DNA from: Romanomermis culicivorax
Taxonomy: Eukaryota; Nematoda; Enoplea; Mermithida; Mermithidae
Direction of reading: 5' to 3'
NCBI GenBank assembly: GCA_963922205.1
Contig: CAWUHX010000231.1
Span: forward strand, 248,001 to 312,000
Length of the DNA: 64,000 nt
Of the stretch, positions 31,581 through 43,073 are shown piece after piece; the first letter of the stretch is position 1; the number at the start of each line of letters is the position of its first letter. The notes beneath the pieces are model-generated. The model searched no databases. It worked only from the letters and a program-made list of their open reading frames with translations, and had not been told where the DNA came from. The translations under genes were made by a program, and so were the position numbers.

Positions 31581-33004
31581 TGTCACATTAACTGAAATTG
31601 GGAGCAATGTCACATTAACTGAATTGGTGATCAGTCATATTGATGGGAAAACCCATACAATATCCCATAGGAAATATGGCCATGACACTGTAGGTGACAT
31701 GCTGTGATCCCCATGTGGTGGCTCCAGTTATATATTCAGTTCGGGAACCTAACCCAGCTGGTAATACCACAGGAAAACCCATGAGGTACCTAGGCCTTGT
31801 CCTAGGGTTCAGCTGTAGAATAATGGGCAACGCGGCCATGTCAAGGGTGCCAATCCCTAGTCCTCATCCACTGAGAATGAGGGATGGTGCCATTCGCAGA
31901 ATGGCATACTGTAGGGGACCTGATTGTTAACCTAAATCCCCTTATTGGCCCTGACCTTAAGGGTCTGAGGGCTTTCTCAACTGAGGGTACTCTCAAGGGA
32001 AAACTAGCTTAAGGAGGATTCCCACAAATATACCCTCAACAATAATAACCCCTGAGAAGACTCACTAAATCCTCTTCTCGAAGTACTCAGCCCTGGGCCA
32101 TGGGTTCTAGGGTCAAAGCGTGGGTCCTACGGATGGCCGGGAATCCAGTGCGATTCGACGTAAAAGGTGATGCGGGGGCAGGTCGACATGTGGCAGTATC
32201 AAACGTTTCCTTGGGGAAAGCCACAGGGGTTCTCGATCAAGGGCGACGGGGGTGAACACCTACAATTGGGTTACTGTAAGGGGCAACATAAGGAAGACAG
32301 GAGGCAAGAATATGCAAATTTATTTGATGGGCAGTGAACACAGTTGAAATATGCAAATATAATAATAACGATGAGCGGCAAATGCGAGACGCAGGCTGTA
32401 AACGCAACAAGATGATTAGAGTCAAAGACAAGACACAAAAATGACAAAACAAGCCCTTTTAAAGGGTCCCATAAACTACAGTATGCCTTGGGCGGAGTTA
32501 ACACTCCCCCAAGCTATGTTCTGCAACGGAAATTGCTGCAGAAGATGCCTATGGTCACATAGACATTTCCAGTTCACTACGTTAAGCATTGAGGCGAGTT
32601 TTCACTCTCCATGCTTAGCATAGGAATGTCATCTAGTGAGAATTTCAAACTGGTCGTTTCCCGTTGTGAAACGTCGCTAGTTTTTACTGATAAGAGGTGC
32701 ACGTTGTGCTCCAATTACAGCAACGAGCTCGGAGAGCTTATCTCTAACGGAAATTCTTGACTAGCAGGTTACATACCATAGTCTACATGAGTGATAGAAA
32801 ATAATAAATCGAAATGGAAATAAAAGTGTGCAAATGAAACAGAAACGAAACATAAAAAGTACACACATAAATTGCATGTGAAAATTATAAAAACGAAAGG
32901 TAAAATTGATGCAAATTACTGTAACACAAAAGGTGGCGAAAAACATAAAGAAAAAATGTGATGTGAATCATGTGACGTTCGGTGAAATTTGTCATCATGT
33001 GACA
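31581..33004. repeat. LTR-like repeat Z, copy Z1
   Basis: This 1.4-kb repeat begins TGTCACATTAACTG and ends CATGTGACA, so its ends are the inverted pair TGTCACA/TGTGACA. It matches Z2 (34550-34641 plus 48581-49919) over its length, including GGGAACCTAACCCAGCTG, GCCTATGGTCACATAGACAT and GATAAGAGGTGCACGTTGTG. No gene lies inside. No matching target duplication was found for this copy, and its left edge has a short internal duplication of TGTCACATTAA. Confidence 0.7.
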
Positions 33005-33545
33005 ATAGCTTGTGGGCTTCATTCCATGGTATTATTAGTTTTGATAATAGATAAAATCATTTACAATATCTTGGATGAAAGATTAATTAAACACTTTATA
33101 TATTGAAATGAAAAGCTTTGTTCAATCTTATATAATATGGTATTTTCAGTTATAAAAACTTTTTAATCATAATATACGCAAAATCTATAATTATGATTCC
33201 ATTGAAAGCTTCTCAACAACCAAATTTTTAAAGCTAATGTCATGATGACTTAGATTGCCAATAATCTACAAATTGCAGTTTCCATAGTATTTGATCAAAA
33301 ACAATCTTTCATGTATATTTATTTGCTTTAGAGATAAGAAATCATGCGAAAATGTTAAGGATAAACTGAACATTGAGCTCGTCTTAATCCTGATGACATT
33401 CAAATTATATCGAACTTGAGATCAAACCGAGTCGCTTTTTTGTTTGAGATTATCTTGAGCTCATAGCTTAGACTTTTTAGTGCAACTGGGCCCTGGTTGC
33501 AGTCATTGGGCACCGATTTTGCAAATGGACGAATAGGATTAAGTA
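33005..33545. other. AT-rich spacer, nothing recognised
   Basis: About 540 bp of AT-rich sequence without a coding frame, repeat unit or structured motif that I could recognise. The last four bases (AGTA) are the left target duplication of the solo LTR that follows. Confidence 0.5.
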
Positions 33546-34433
33546 TGTAATGACCAGTTCTAGAGATACTTTACTTGATCCTAAATCGAACAGTGGGGTG
33601 ATGTACAAACGGGGCGGGCGAATAAAGGATGCCACGTAGTAGCACAATTATGAGATCCAGGATCGCTTGATTCATCGACAAAAAAACGCACATGCTTGCT
33701 AATAACAAAATTCGGTTTAACTGCTTTCGAATAAAATATCGCTTGCAAATAAAAGAAATGCAGACTCGGGAAATCTAAAATTCTGCACCAACTAACTAAA
33801 TCATGCTTTGCTTCTCTTTAAATACGGCTTCTGTGGCCACTCTCTGGGCGTTGCAGGAGGTCTTGCTTCTGTCCATCTTCTTCTGTCAATCGCCGCTTCT
33901 TGCTTCGTTATTCTTGCTAATTTGGTCACGCCCTCCAATGCTTTCCTAGTACTGTATGCTTTTCGTGTCTTCCCTATGCTTGCTTCCTACGGTGGGCTTA
34001 GCCATACCTCTGTGCTTCTGTGCCTGCTTCTGTATCTATTTCTTCTGTGTACACATGTTTTGTGGGACCATCACTACCATTGCACTTGAGACTACTGTCT
34101 GGCGAGGCTTCTACTTTTTACTGTGTGCAGGTGTTGTTTATGATATTTATGAGGAATTTCGGTAGCCGTGGAATGTGTATTTTAGTGTAGATTCTAGGGG
34201 ACCAGCTGCTGTTGTGCAAATTAATTGGGGCATCTTAATTGGGTCCCAATTTTTATTATGATTGGGTCCCAATCAAAATAATAAAGTACTTCACATAATT
34301 TTACAGGAATGTTTGGGTGTGAATCCGGGACACCCTTGAGAGAATAAATTACGAAATGAAATAATATTTAATAAATGAATATCACATAGTGTATTCTATA
34401 TATTTACAGTACTGCGTTAGCAGGTATGTTACA
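33546..34433 (-). repeat. solo LTR of family X
   Basis: This 888-bp LTR is related to 834-1723, with ends TGTAA/TTACA, and is flanked by AGTA on both sides (33542-33545 and 34434-34437). No internal element sequence accompanies it, so this is a solo LTR left by recombination between the two LTRs of an old insertion. Confidence 0.85.
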
Positions 34434-34641
34434 AGTATACAAAAAAGCTTCTGGTTCAGCCTTGCTGTAATGGTTCTCGCACACTGGGTAGTAGCTTCCC
34501 CACCACTGACTACCCAGCCCTGCGTCGCCTGTTGCGACTACAGCAGTGTGTCACATTAAGTAGAATTTGGAGCCATGTCACATTAAACGAAATAGGACAA
34601 TCACATTGATGAGTAAAACCCCATACCATATCCATAAAAAA

Positions 34642-35243
34642 TGTCAGGGATGGACATAGTCTATCTCCAGGTTGTGGAGAAATAGCCAAAGTCGACGCGT
34701 TTTGCGTCGACGCCGATTTGCATAGACACTGTGCATAAATATGCCGGTCGTCCATGTTTTGGGTCATTGATTGATTAATTGTTTGTTTTTATTAAAAGAA
34801 GAAATCGGCAGCCCGATAGGGCATTATATTATTATATTATTTTGTTATATATTTTGTGGTGGAGCATTTCCGCCTTAAATACAATGACCCGCGGCCCACA
34901 GCCTTTGGATTACTCGCAGCGGAGGGAACGCAGGTTAGACCCCGGATTTCTGGAGAGCCACCCAGCGTGCAAGTCTACATTTACAACTCAGTTCTCGGCC
35001 TGACTTCTGATTTTGCCCCTGGTTTGAAGTTACTTGAGCTCAGGGTGTTATCTTATCTTCTGCAGTTCTTCGGGACGAAAGCAGGGGATCTTTGTTGAAT
35101 CTGAGACTGACCGAACTGTTGCAAACTGATTCTACCTAAGGTTTCGGCCTGACTAGGTGAATTAGCTAGTGACTGATTAGGTCTATTTTGATATCAAACC
35201 CTTTATTATATTTCTCAACTTCCACCAAAGTCTCATTTCAACA
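34642..35243 (+). repeat. 5' LTR of element B
   Basis: This LTR starts TGTCAGGGATGG and ends TTTCAACA, and is almost identical to 47979-48580. It contains a perfect inverted repeat GTCGACGC-GTTTT-GCGTCGAC near 34691, and AT-rich sequence (TATTATATTATTTTGTTATA) near 34830 that could serve as a core promoter. It shares the terminal CAACA with element A LTRs. Confidence 0.93.
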
Positions 35244-35260
35244 AGTGGTGGCTTCTGACT
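35244..35260 (+). promoter_or_regulatory. primer-binding site of element B
   Basis: AGTGGTGGCTTCTGAC directly follows the 5' LTR. TGGTGGCTT is complementary to a tRNA 3' end AAGCCACCA. The same site is found in element A. Confidence 0.6.
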
Positions 35261-35341
35261 CTCAAAGTAACGGAAAATCAGAGGCAAACTCGAGGAGTCA
35301 AAAAACCTATTGGTTTTTATAGAGAACTGGGAGGTTACAAA

Positions 35342-36910
35342 ATGAGTAAAGACAACCTAGGTGGCCTCAAGAGCTCCGGTTTGCCCCGAACACCACCGGG
35401 AAAAAAGGCCCGTGATGCAGAAAAGTTAATTGTCCTGACTTCAGCTGGAACTTCAGCTGAAGAGGACAATTGCTCAGATCATAGGCCTTTATCGGTGAAA
35501 AATGAAGGCAACCGACCTACGACCTCGACAGCTGTGGAGAGGGAGGACGACGACGCGATATTATCGGCCAACGAAGATCAAATATTCAAAATTCCGTCGT
35601 CGACGAACCTCCCGAAGAGAGGCGAATATTTACATCCGCCTATTATGGGACCGGCGCGTCCATTACCGAAGATGAACATTCCGGTTTTGGATCAACAGCA
35701 GCGCCGGCCCCCCCAATTATTCGATACTTACCATCGATTATATTGGGATAACGAGCCGGAGGAACATCGAGAAAATCCTCGAAAGAGCTCATTAGAAGAC
35801 AAACTGGACCAGATCATGAACAGGTTAGATGTTTATGATAGTATATTCGCCAACATTGCTAATACAGGTTCACAGAAAGCCAGTAAGGCAAATGAACCGA
35901 GGCAAAGCAATGCTGGCTGTTCGGAACAAGGTGGTGCATCGAAGTTTGAGCAGGGCCAGGAAGAGTTAGCGTGGCAAAATGATGGCATCACTCTTCAGCA
36001 AGACTATAGACGGAAAGACCAAAAGTCAAGTCTCGGTCCTAAAGAGCAGTATATGTCTCATTTGCCCACTACCTCAAAAGTGGAGCAGAGAGTGAGTAGT
36101 TGTGGTTTTGACGAAGGCCTAAAAAACCCAAGTCTGATAAATCCAACTATCTCACAACAGAGCAGTTGTATTAGGGGAGAGACCCCAAGTGTCAGGCAGC
36201 AGGTCATGCCTACAATGATTCCGATTGATCCAGCTTTATGGGTCAATCCGGCTCAAGTAGGCCCAACTGTCTATGACATTGAAAGGGCGATCAAACCGAA
36301 ATTACTGCAATCTGATATGCCAAGTAAACAGGTTCTTGCTTTTCTAGTGGAGCTAGAAGGTGAGTTTCGTAAGAATACTCCCAATGAGGTTAAACTAGAA
36401 GCATTAACCCGCTTGTCAAGGGACTTGCCGAAAGAATTGGCCGAAGAGTCAACGACATATAGGGAGGCCTGAGACAAGATTTTGAATTATTGTGCTCCAG
36501 ATTGTAACCTGAACATGCTCAAACGGGATTTATTAGATATTAAGCAGGAACCCGATGAAGCAGCAACCAAATTTTTAAAAAGGGTTCGAGCATATGTGAA
36601 TCTCGTTTATCAGAGTGAAACAAAAGAGTTTAAAAATAAAATAATCATTGAAACCTTTTTCTATAGGAGTTCTTTGACTTATCAATTAGAACTGCAGAAA
36701 GACATAGCAAAATTCAAAAATTGGTATGATCTTTCGCAGGCAGTCTATGAGATAGAGTTAAAGTACCGGAATGCGATTAGAACATTTGGGCCAAGAGAGC
36801 AGCCCATGATGATAAATACGGCACAAGCGGAAATTGCTGAGGAGCAGCAAGCCGATGTGAATGTAATCCGAAGACCTTATGAAAGCGCCCAAAAACGCAA
36901 TAGGGACTAG
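35342..36910 (+). pseudogene. gag of element B (about one break)
   Basis: The start is MSKDNLGGLKSSGLPRTPPG. The N-terminal part is disordered and the capsid-like part has LAFLVELEGEFRKNTPNE, YCAPDCNLNMLKRDLLDI and ATKFLKRVRAYVNLVYQS, aligning with element A gag. The end overlaps the pol frame by about 30 bp, a layout in which Ty3 elements make Gag-Pol by a frame change. Gag would assemble the RNA-packaging particle. Confidence 0.8.
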
Positions 36911-39900
36911 AAGACCAAACACAGAAAGGCAAACTCCAACGCAATCTTCGCAAAATCAATTGATAGATATAGCAGATGATGAAGTACTTGAAGTACCTCC
37001 GCAACAGGCCATAATGCCTCGGCAACAGCCTGTTGAGGAGCCAAAAAAGGACTCCCTCATGGTGGCTTTATCTAAGGAGTTTATCAAAATGGCACAATGT
37101 TATGAAGAGATTAGGAACTCGACCAAAGCTCAAGAGGAAGCCATAACTGCTTTAACTCAGAAAGTTGATAAAGCGAAAGCGAAAAGTCAACAAGAGGTTC
37201 AGCAGCGAAAATGGTGTACTTACCACGAAAATAACACTCACAACACGATTGATTGTAGAACCTTGAATTTTTATAAAGGTCTGCAAAATCGTGGAAGGGG
37301 TGGAAATAGTGGAAGAGGCTTTGGAAGAGGAAGTCCTAGAGGAAGTTTTGGAAATTTCCGAGGTAGAGGAAATTTCAGAGGTAATTTCAGAGGAAATTAC
37401 GGAGGAAGTAGAGGAGGTTTTGGTAACGAAGGCGAAAGGGGAGCTTATCAAGTTTCGTTTCCTGATGACGAGGCGGAAAATTTGCAAGAATATGCCGAGT
37501 TTCAGGAATACGTAAAGTTGAAGAAGCTCAGGGAGCAGATGAGGTTGTTACAGGCTACCAACCAGCTGATGTTACCAGGACCAAATCTAATGGACCAGCA
37601 ACCAGTAATCGCAAATCAGAGTTCAAATACCCTGTTGGTTCCGCAAAAGGTAGTTAGTCCGTCGCAAGCCTCCGGGCAGACAGACCAACCGCCAAGTAGT
37701 GGTGTCAATAGTGTACAGCAAGAACCAATGATGGAGATGAAGTTGTGTGGTTTACACAATTGTGCCATGAAGAAAGAAGAAAATGTGCCAGAAATGGAAT
37801 GCAGTGCCGAGTATGGTAGAAAGGCGACTGCAGAGGAACTGGATATGTTAGCAAAGTACCCTAGAACACAGCCATTTCACATCAAAGTAACTGTGTGTTC
37901 TACTACTGCAAAGGCACTGATTGACACGGGAGCTCAGTGTTCGGTGATGTCAGGTGATTTCTTGAAAAAATCACTTGGACTGGAGTATACAGCGTACCCT
38001 AAGATCCTAAAAATCACTGTCGCCAATGGTAAAGTAGTCAGTGCAGATGGTTACGTTCAATTTCAAATGCAATGTGATTATGGCCGTTTTCCAGTTAAAG
38101 CTATCATAATACCAGGGTCCGCAGAAGATTTAATATTGGGAACAGACTTCCTGGCGCATCCGGAAGTCAATACAGTAATAGATTTTGGAAAAGGTTCAAT
38201 GACTATGATGGGTGTGAAGAAAAGTATTGATTTGTTAACATCCGATAAGAAAGCAATTCCAATAGTTGGGATACATAATCCGATGATAGCAGAATCAGTA
38301 CAAGAAAATTCTATTGAAGAAGATCAATGTTCGGCAATTGAGCAGCTGGAAGATCTAGTTCCAGTAGTGGCTTGTAATAGAATTTACATTCCACATGGAA
38401 CAGATCAACTAGTGAAAGCTAAATTGTGGAATAAATCCTTGGCAAATAGAATAAATGGAATCATCGTGGAAGGAGATGATTCAGAAACGAGATTCAGAAT
38501 AGATGATACTATAGTCGATGGTTCAAAGGAGGACTTTATATTGATGATCTCCAATAATACGGGTTCCGGTTGCCTGATAGAACCTAATCAAGTTCTTGGC
38601 TACTGTAACTCCGTATTTCGGGGAGAATCAAGTGTATCAATTTTACAGGCAGGAAATAGTGGAGAAAGTAGCCTAGAGGGCATTTTCGATGCCAAGGAAT
38701 CAAAATTCTATGGAGTTGTGTTTCTGGAAGCATTGTACAAAATGACCTCTAAAGCTACAGTGTCAGAGGAACAGAAAGAGATGGGGATACGGCAACTCGT
38801 GAAATACCGAGATGTATTTAGCCTACCTCATGATCCTCTGACAACTACTCCCCATCTTACTTGTAAAATTAATACAGGTGATGCTAGCCCTTTGGCGAAA
38901 CATTACTACAGAGCTGCCATTGAACGTCGACCATATATCAGACAACATGTGCAGGAAATGCTAGACAAAGGAGTCATAGAGCCATCAAGATCACCCTGGG
39001 CGGCGCCATTATTCCTAGTAGGGAAGAAAGATGGGTCGCTCAGGCCGGTTGTTGATTTCAGAGGCTTGAACGAGGTTACGAAGGATGATCGATATCCAAT
39101 ACCAAGAATGGATGATTATCTGGACTGCCTCGGGAGAGCAAAATTTTATACGACTCTTGACCTTAAGTCTGGTTATTGGCAAGTGCCAATGGAAGAAGGC
39201 AGTAAAGAAAAGACTGCTTTCCTGTGTCAAGAAGGGTTGTTTCAGTTCAAAGTAATGCCCTTTGGACTGAAAAATGCACCAGCCGAGTTCCAGAGGATGA
39301 TGGAGAGAATCCTTCATCCTCATGTGTGGAAGATATGTCTAGTTTACATAGATGATATCATAGTGTTCTCGAATACGTTCGAGGAACACATTGAAAATTT
39401 AAAATTGGTCCTAGATGCTCTGAGACGAGCCCAGCTTACACTTAAACCGGAAAAATGCGAATTCCTACCAAAGAAGGTTCATTTTCTTGGTCATATTTTG
39501 GATTCTAATGGAATTTCGCCCGATCCGAAAAAAGTGCAAGCTATTAAGGAGTTTGAATTCCCGGACTCGGTCAAGCGTATGCAAAGGTTTCTCGGAATGC
39601 TCCAGTGGTGTAAAAAATTTATACCACATCTGGCAAAGCACGCAGAACCTTTGTATAAGCTGACGGCCAAGAAAAGGAATAAATGGCTCGTCACAGAGGA
39701 TCATTACAAAGCATTTAATGCTTTGAAAGAAGCACTGGTATCGGTTCCATTCCTTAGGTACCCAGTAATGGATGGCTCAGCCCAATTCATTCTACAAACC
39801 GATGCCAGTGGAACAGCACTAGGGGCTGTTCTGTATCAAGAGTCTGGAGACGACAAGTGGGTCATAGCATACAATAGCCGTGTGCTAAAAGAGGACGAGA

Positions 39901-41879
39901 AAAAGTGGTGCGCAACCGAAAGGGAGTGCCTCGCGATTATCTACGGCCTCAAAATCTATCGGCACTATTTATTGGGGCAGAAAGTATTGATTAAGACAGA
40001 TCACAGACCACTGTTATCAATGAAAGTCAACACTACAACAAATGACAAATTGAAACGGTGGTATGCGATCATAAATCAATACAACCACAAGTTAGAATAC
40101 GTGCCAGGTAGACAAAATGCTATGGCTGACTTTCTCTCTAGAAAGGATGAGCCAGAGGATGTGGTGAAATCACCACCGAAGTGGGAAAGTATGTTCAAGT
40201 CGGATGTTGTTTCCTCCGATGTCAAAGGAATAATAAAAGAACAGCAAGAACAACAACAAATTTCCTTGATGGCTGAGAGGAACAACATCCCCGAAAAGAA
40301 TAAATCCCACAACGATAAAAAGGAAGAAGAGGATGCTCGAATTAGTCCTGAGGACGAAAGAGAGCATCCTAAAGGAGTAGAAGCGGTAGTAACCCGAAGC
40401 AAAGCTCGTGTTTCGGAAAAGGTGCAGAAAGAAAATCAGGAAACTGATAAATCTGCGACACCTAAGAAACAGGACAATGTGCAGTGGTTACACCCTACAA
40501 AGGAAGAGGAATTTGGTAAACCAGGAACATCAGGAGAAACAGAGATATCTATTGGCCTAATCCCAGATGACTTGATGAGCAAACTGCAAAAAGCAGACGA
40601 AAGCTTAAAGCCAATCTGGGATAGATTAGGTGCAAATAGCACCACGAAGTATCACACTGGGTTCTACGAAGAAAATGGTGTATTGTATAGGGAAACTGAG
40701 GCAGAAAGCGAAGACCAATTGGTCGTACCCGCAAACCTCAGGGACTCTGTACTGCATCAGCATCATGGTGCTGTAATAATGACACATCAGGGTTTCAAAA
40801 GAACTCTGAGTGTCATGAAATTGCACTATTGGTGGCCTGGCATGGAAAAAGATGTCAGGGAATGGATAAAATACTGCGTTGTCTGTCAAATGGCAACTGC
40901 AGGAAAGCCATCCATTCCTCCGTTGATACCCATTGTGCCACAAGGTCCATTCGACATTGTATCTGTGGATATAGTAGGAATTTCGCCTTTGGGAGAAAGA
41001 ATGCCTTATGTTATAGTTTTTCAGGACTATTTCACAAAATGGGTTGAAGCTGAGATGATCCCAGATCAATCAGCAAATTCAGTTGTGAACGCGTTCTTAG
41101 AAGCTATAATATTTAGGCATGGAACACCAACGAAACTCCTAAGTGACAATGGATCTTGTTTTACTTCGGATTTAATGAAATCAGTTTGTGATTTATTAGA
41201 GTGTAAGAAGATCTTCACTACTGCTTACCACCCTCAGGGTAATGGTATGGTAGAGAGGTTCAACCAAACTCTAATAAAACAACTGAGAAAAGTAGCTATC
41301 AGTGAACCCGATAGCTGGCCAAGATATCTCAAATCAGTGGTCTTTGCCTACAATGCTACCCCACACGCAGTGACGAAGGCCTCGCCATTTGCGTTGCTAC
41401 GGGGCCATGAGGCAAAGTTCGGGATGAATTTGTCAAAAGCCCTTAAAATAGTAATGCCCATGAATTATGAGGCATACAAATTCATCCTAACAGACCATTT
41501 AACCAGGCTTTATGGTATTATTGCCGAAAATATCCAGAAAGCAGCGGAAGCTAGCAAAAGATATTTCGACAAGAAAATTAAAACCTCGGTTTTTAAAGAA
41601 AATGATTGGGTACTTCTTAAAGTTGATAAGCAAAAGAAACTAGGCTTAACTTGGGAAGGACCCTTCATTATAACTGATGTTTCCAGGTTAGAAGATAATG
41701 TCATAACAATTGCACGTTATGATAATCTTTTGCTACGGCAAAAGGTCTCAGCAAGTAGGCTGAAAATTTTTCGCTACGAGACTACACGATGGCAGAACTA
41801 TGTAAAAAATCGATCGAATCGTCTTACTGTACCTTCGCAATTAGCGGAGAGTAGTGCGACGCCCGGTGTAGTTTCGTAG
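36879..41879 (+). CDS. pol polyprotein of element B (protease-RT-RNase H-integrase)
   Basis: An open frame of 1666 codons. Residues 110-135 hold a zinc-knuckle variant (WCTYHENNTHNTIDC), followed by an RGG-rich run to about 190. Retropepsin lies near 345 (ALIDTGAQCSVMS). RT covers about 650-900, with RMMERILHPHVWKICLVYID and IIVFSNTFEEH around the YxDD box (YIDD). RNase H is near 970 (LQTDASGTALGAVLYQ). Integrase begins with an HHCC finger near 1290 (HQHHGAVIMTHQGF, YCVVCQM), with core residues D (VSVDIVG), D (LLSDNGSCF) and E (GNGMVERFNQT). Order and motifs are Ty3/gypsy. It copies element RNA into DNA and inserts it. Confidence 0.93.
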   Translation: MKAPKNAIGTRRPNTERQTPTQSSQNQLIDIADDEVLEVPPQQAIMPRQQPVEEPKKDSLMVALSKEFIKMAQCYEEIRNSTKAQEEAITALTQKVDKAKAKSQQEVQQRKWCTYHENNTHNTIDCRTLNFYKGLQNRGRGGNSGRGFGRGSPRGSFGNFRGRGNFRGNFRGNYGGSRGGFGNEGERGAYQVSFPDDEAENLQEYAEFQEYVKLKKLREQMRLLQATNQLMLPGPNLMDQQPVIANQSSNTLLVPQKVVSPSQASGQTDQPPSSGVNSVQQEPMMEMKLCGLHNCAMKKEENVPEMECSAEYGRKATAEELDMLAKYPRTQPFHIKVTVCSTTAKALIDTGAQCSVMSGDFLKKSLGLEYTAYPKILKITVANGKVVSADGYVQFQMQCDYGRFPVKAIIIPGSAEDLILGTDFLAHPEVNTVIDFGKGSMTMMGVKKSIDLLTSDKKAIPIVGIHNPMIAESVQENSIEEDQCSAIEQLEDLVPVVACNRIYIPHGTDQLVKAKLWNKSLANRINGIIVEGDDSETRFRIDDTIVDGSKEDFILMISNNTGSGCLIEPNQVLGYCNSVFRGESSVSILQAGNSGESSLEGIFDAKESKFYGVVFLEALYKMTSKATVSEEQKEMGIRQLVKYRDVFSLPHDPLTTTPHLTCKINTGDASPLAKHYYRAAIERRPYIRQHVQEMLDKGVIEPSRSPWAAPLFLVGKKDGSLRPVVDFRGLNEVTKDDRYPIPRMDDYLDCLGRAKFYTTLDLKSGYWQVPMEEGSKEKTAFLCQEGLFQFKVMPFGLKNAPAEFQRMMERILHPHVWKICLVYIDDIIVFSNTFEEHIENLKLVLDALRRAQLTLKPEKCEFLPKKVHFLGHILDSNGISPDPKKVQAIKEFEFPDSVKRMQRFLGMLQWCKKFIPHLAKHAEPLYKLTAKKRNKWLVTEDHYKAFNALKEALVSVPFLRYPVMDGSAQFILQTDASGTALGAVLYQESGDDKWVIAYNSRVLKEDEKKWCATERECLAIIYGLKIYRHYLLGQKVLIKTDHRPLLSMKVNTTTNDKLKRWYAIINQYNHKLEYVPGRQNAMADFLSRKDEPEDVVKSPPKWESMFKSDVVSSDVKGIIKEQQEQQQISLMAERNNIPEKNKSHNDKKEEEDARISPEDEREHPKGVEAVVTRSKARVSEKVQKENQETDKSATPKKQDNVQWLHPTKEEEFGKPGTSGETEISIGLIPDDLMSKLQKADESLKPIWDRLGANSTTKYHTGFYEENGVLYRETEAESEDQLVVPANLRDSVLHQHHGAVIMTHQGFKRTLSVMKLHYWWPGMEKDVREWIKYCVVCQMATAGKPSIPPLIPIVPQGPFDIVSVDIVGISPLGERMPYVIVFQDYFTKWVEAEMIPDQSANSVVNAFLEAIIFRHGTPTKLLSDNGSCFTSDLMKSVCDLLECKKIFTTAYHPQGNGMVERFNQTLIKQLRKVAISEPDSWPRYLKSVVFAYNATPHAVTKASPFALLRGHEAKFGMNLSKALKIVMPMNYEAYKFILTDHLTRLYGIIAENIQKAAEASKRYFDKKIKTSVFKENDWVLLKVDKQKKLGLTWEGPFIITDVSRLEDNVITIARYDNLLLRQKVSASRLKIFRYETTRWQNYVKNRSNRLTVPSQLAESSATPGVVS

Positions 41880-43073
41880 GGGCAAAATCTGCCAATTTGC
41901 GTGTGTTTATTTTGTATATTTAATAAATATTTATTCCAATTGTGTTTTGTAACGGTTAAAATCCGTTTTCATATTTTTTGATATGTAGGATTGTGTTTTA
42001 AGGAAGCGGGGGAAAAGCTTTTAAAGCGAAAGACCCATTTTCGTACATTTTTTCATTTTACACTTTCTTGGTTAACAACTCCAAATCATTCAAAAATTTC
42101 AAAAGTCGTGTCCCGCGTCTGCTCTTCATTTTCAAATATTTTTCGAAAAATTGTGAACGGAAGAACCCTCCCGTGAGGTAATTTGCAGCCGCAAGGGAAT
42201 AGACTGTAAATGTTTTATACATCTGTCTACTTTTCACGGCTGCAAATCCGGTTTTAAAAATTTTAAAAATTATTTCGGTGCAAAGAATCGGGCCCAGAAA
42301 AAATTTTGAATGGGTACGCCGAACGATTGTACTCGGACGTACAACGCGACGGACGATGAAGTCCAATTTGGGGAGCCGCACCCGCGGCAGAATAATCGCT
42401 ATTTTTTGGTCGAGGGTAAGCAACCATTTTATATTTGTAGATAGTTAGGTAAGAAAAGGAGCGGAGGTTACGCTCGTCAGGGGTGTTTTGTAAGACTGTT
42501 TCTGTGCCCTTTCTCGGAGGAGCTACCAACTGGGAGTTGAGAATTTAACACAAAAAATTAGGTAGAATGGGGTTGGCAAGGGCCGAACCTAAGTGATCTG
42601 AAAAAGACTTCGGTCGAATTAGGTGATCCGATTAGGGGAGGTTTTTGTCATTCCGGCTCCCTCTGGTTTCGGCAAAGCGGCGAAGAAGGGGATTAGCAGG
42701 AGTTAGTCGCGGAGATCAAGGTTGTGATCGATTAAGCGCTGATCGAGTAGCAAAGGTGTGTTGGGTTAGAGTGAAAAACACCTAACTTCACATATTTTTG
42801 CCTATCAATTTTGGTTTCTATAAAGGGACACCCAACGGCCAGAAAGGCTAAAAATCAAGTTCCCGCTCAAAAATTTCAAAAGTTCAAAAGTTAAAACGGT
42901 GTTCTGCACAAAGGTGCTAGAGTTTCCCCAAGGGTTAAAGGAGTAATAGTGGGTAAAATTACCCAAAAAGTTTAAAAAAGGGTCACGAAAATGCACATAA
43001 GGAGTTAGTAGAGTATGCCTGTCTAAAATTTAAATCTCTCCTGAATTTTTTAGACCACAATATCCGTCGGGCA
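41880..43073 (+). other. noncoding spacer between pol and ORF3 in element B
   Basis: About 1.2 kb without a credible gene, matching in size and place the spacer of element A. It includes GC-rich islands near 42280-42380 and several CAG/TAG acceptors preceded by pyrimidines just before ORF3. A subgenomic spliced RNA or an internal promoter for ORF3 is plausible but not shown. Confidence 0.55.

Noticed and set aside
34856-35098. Frames repeated identically in both element B LTRs
   Set aside because: Repetition is explained by the LTRs being copies of each other. There is no protein motif.
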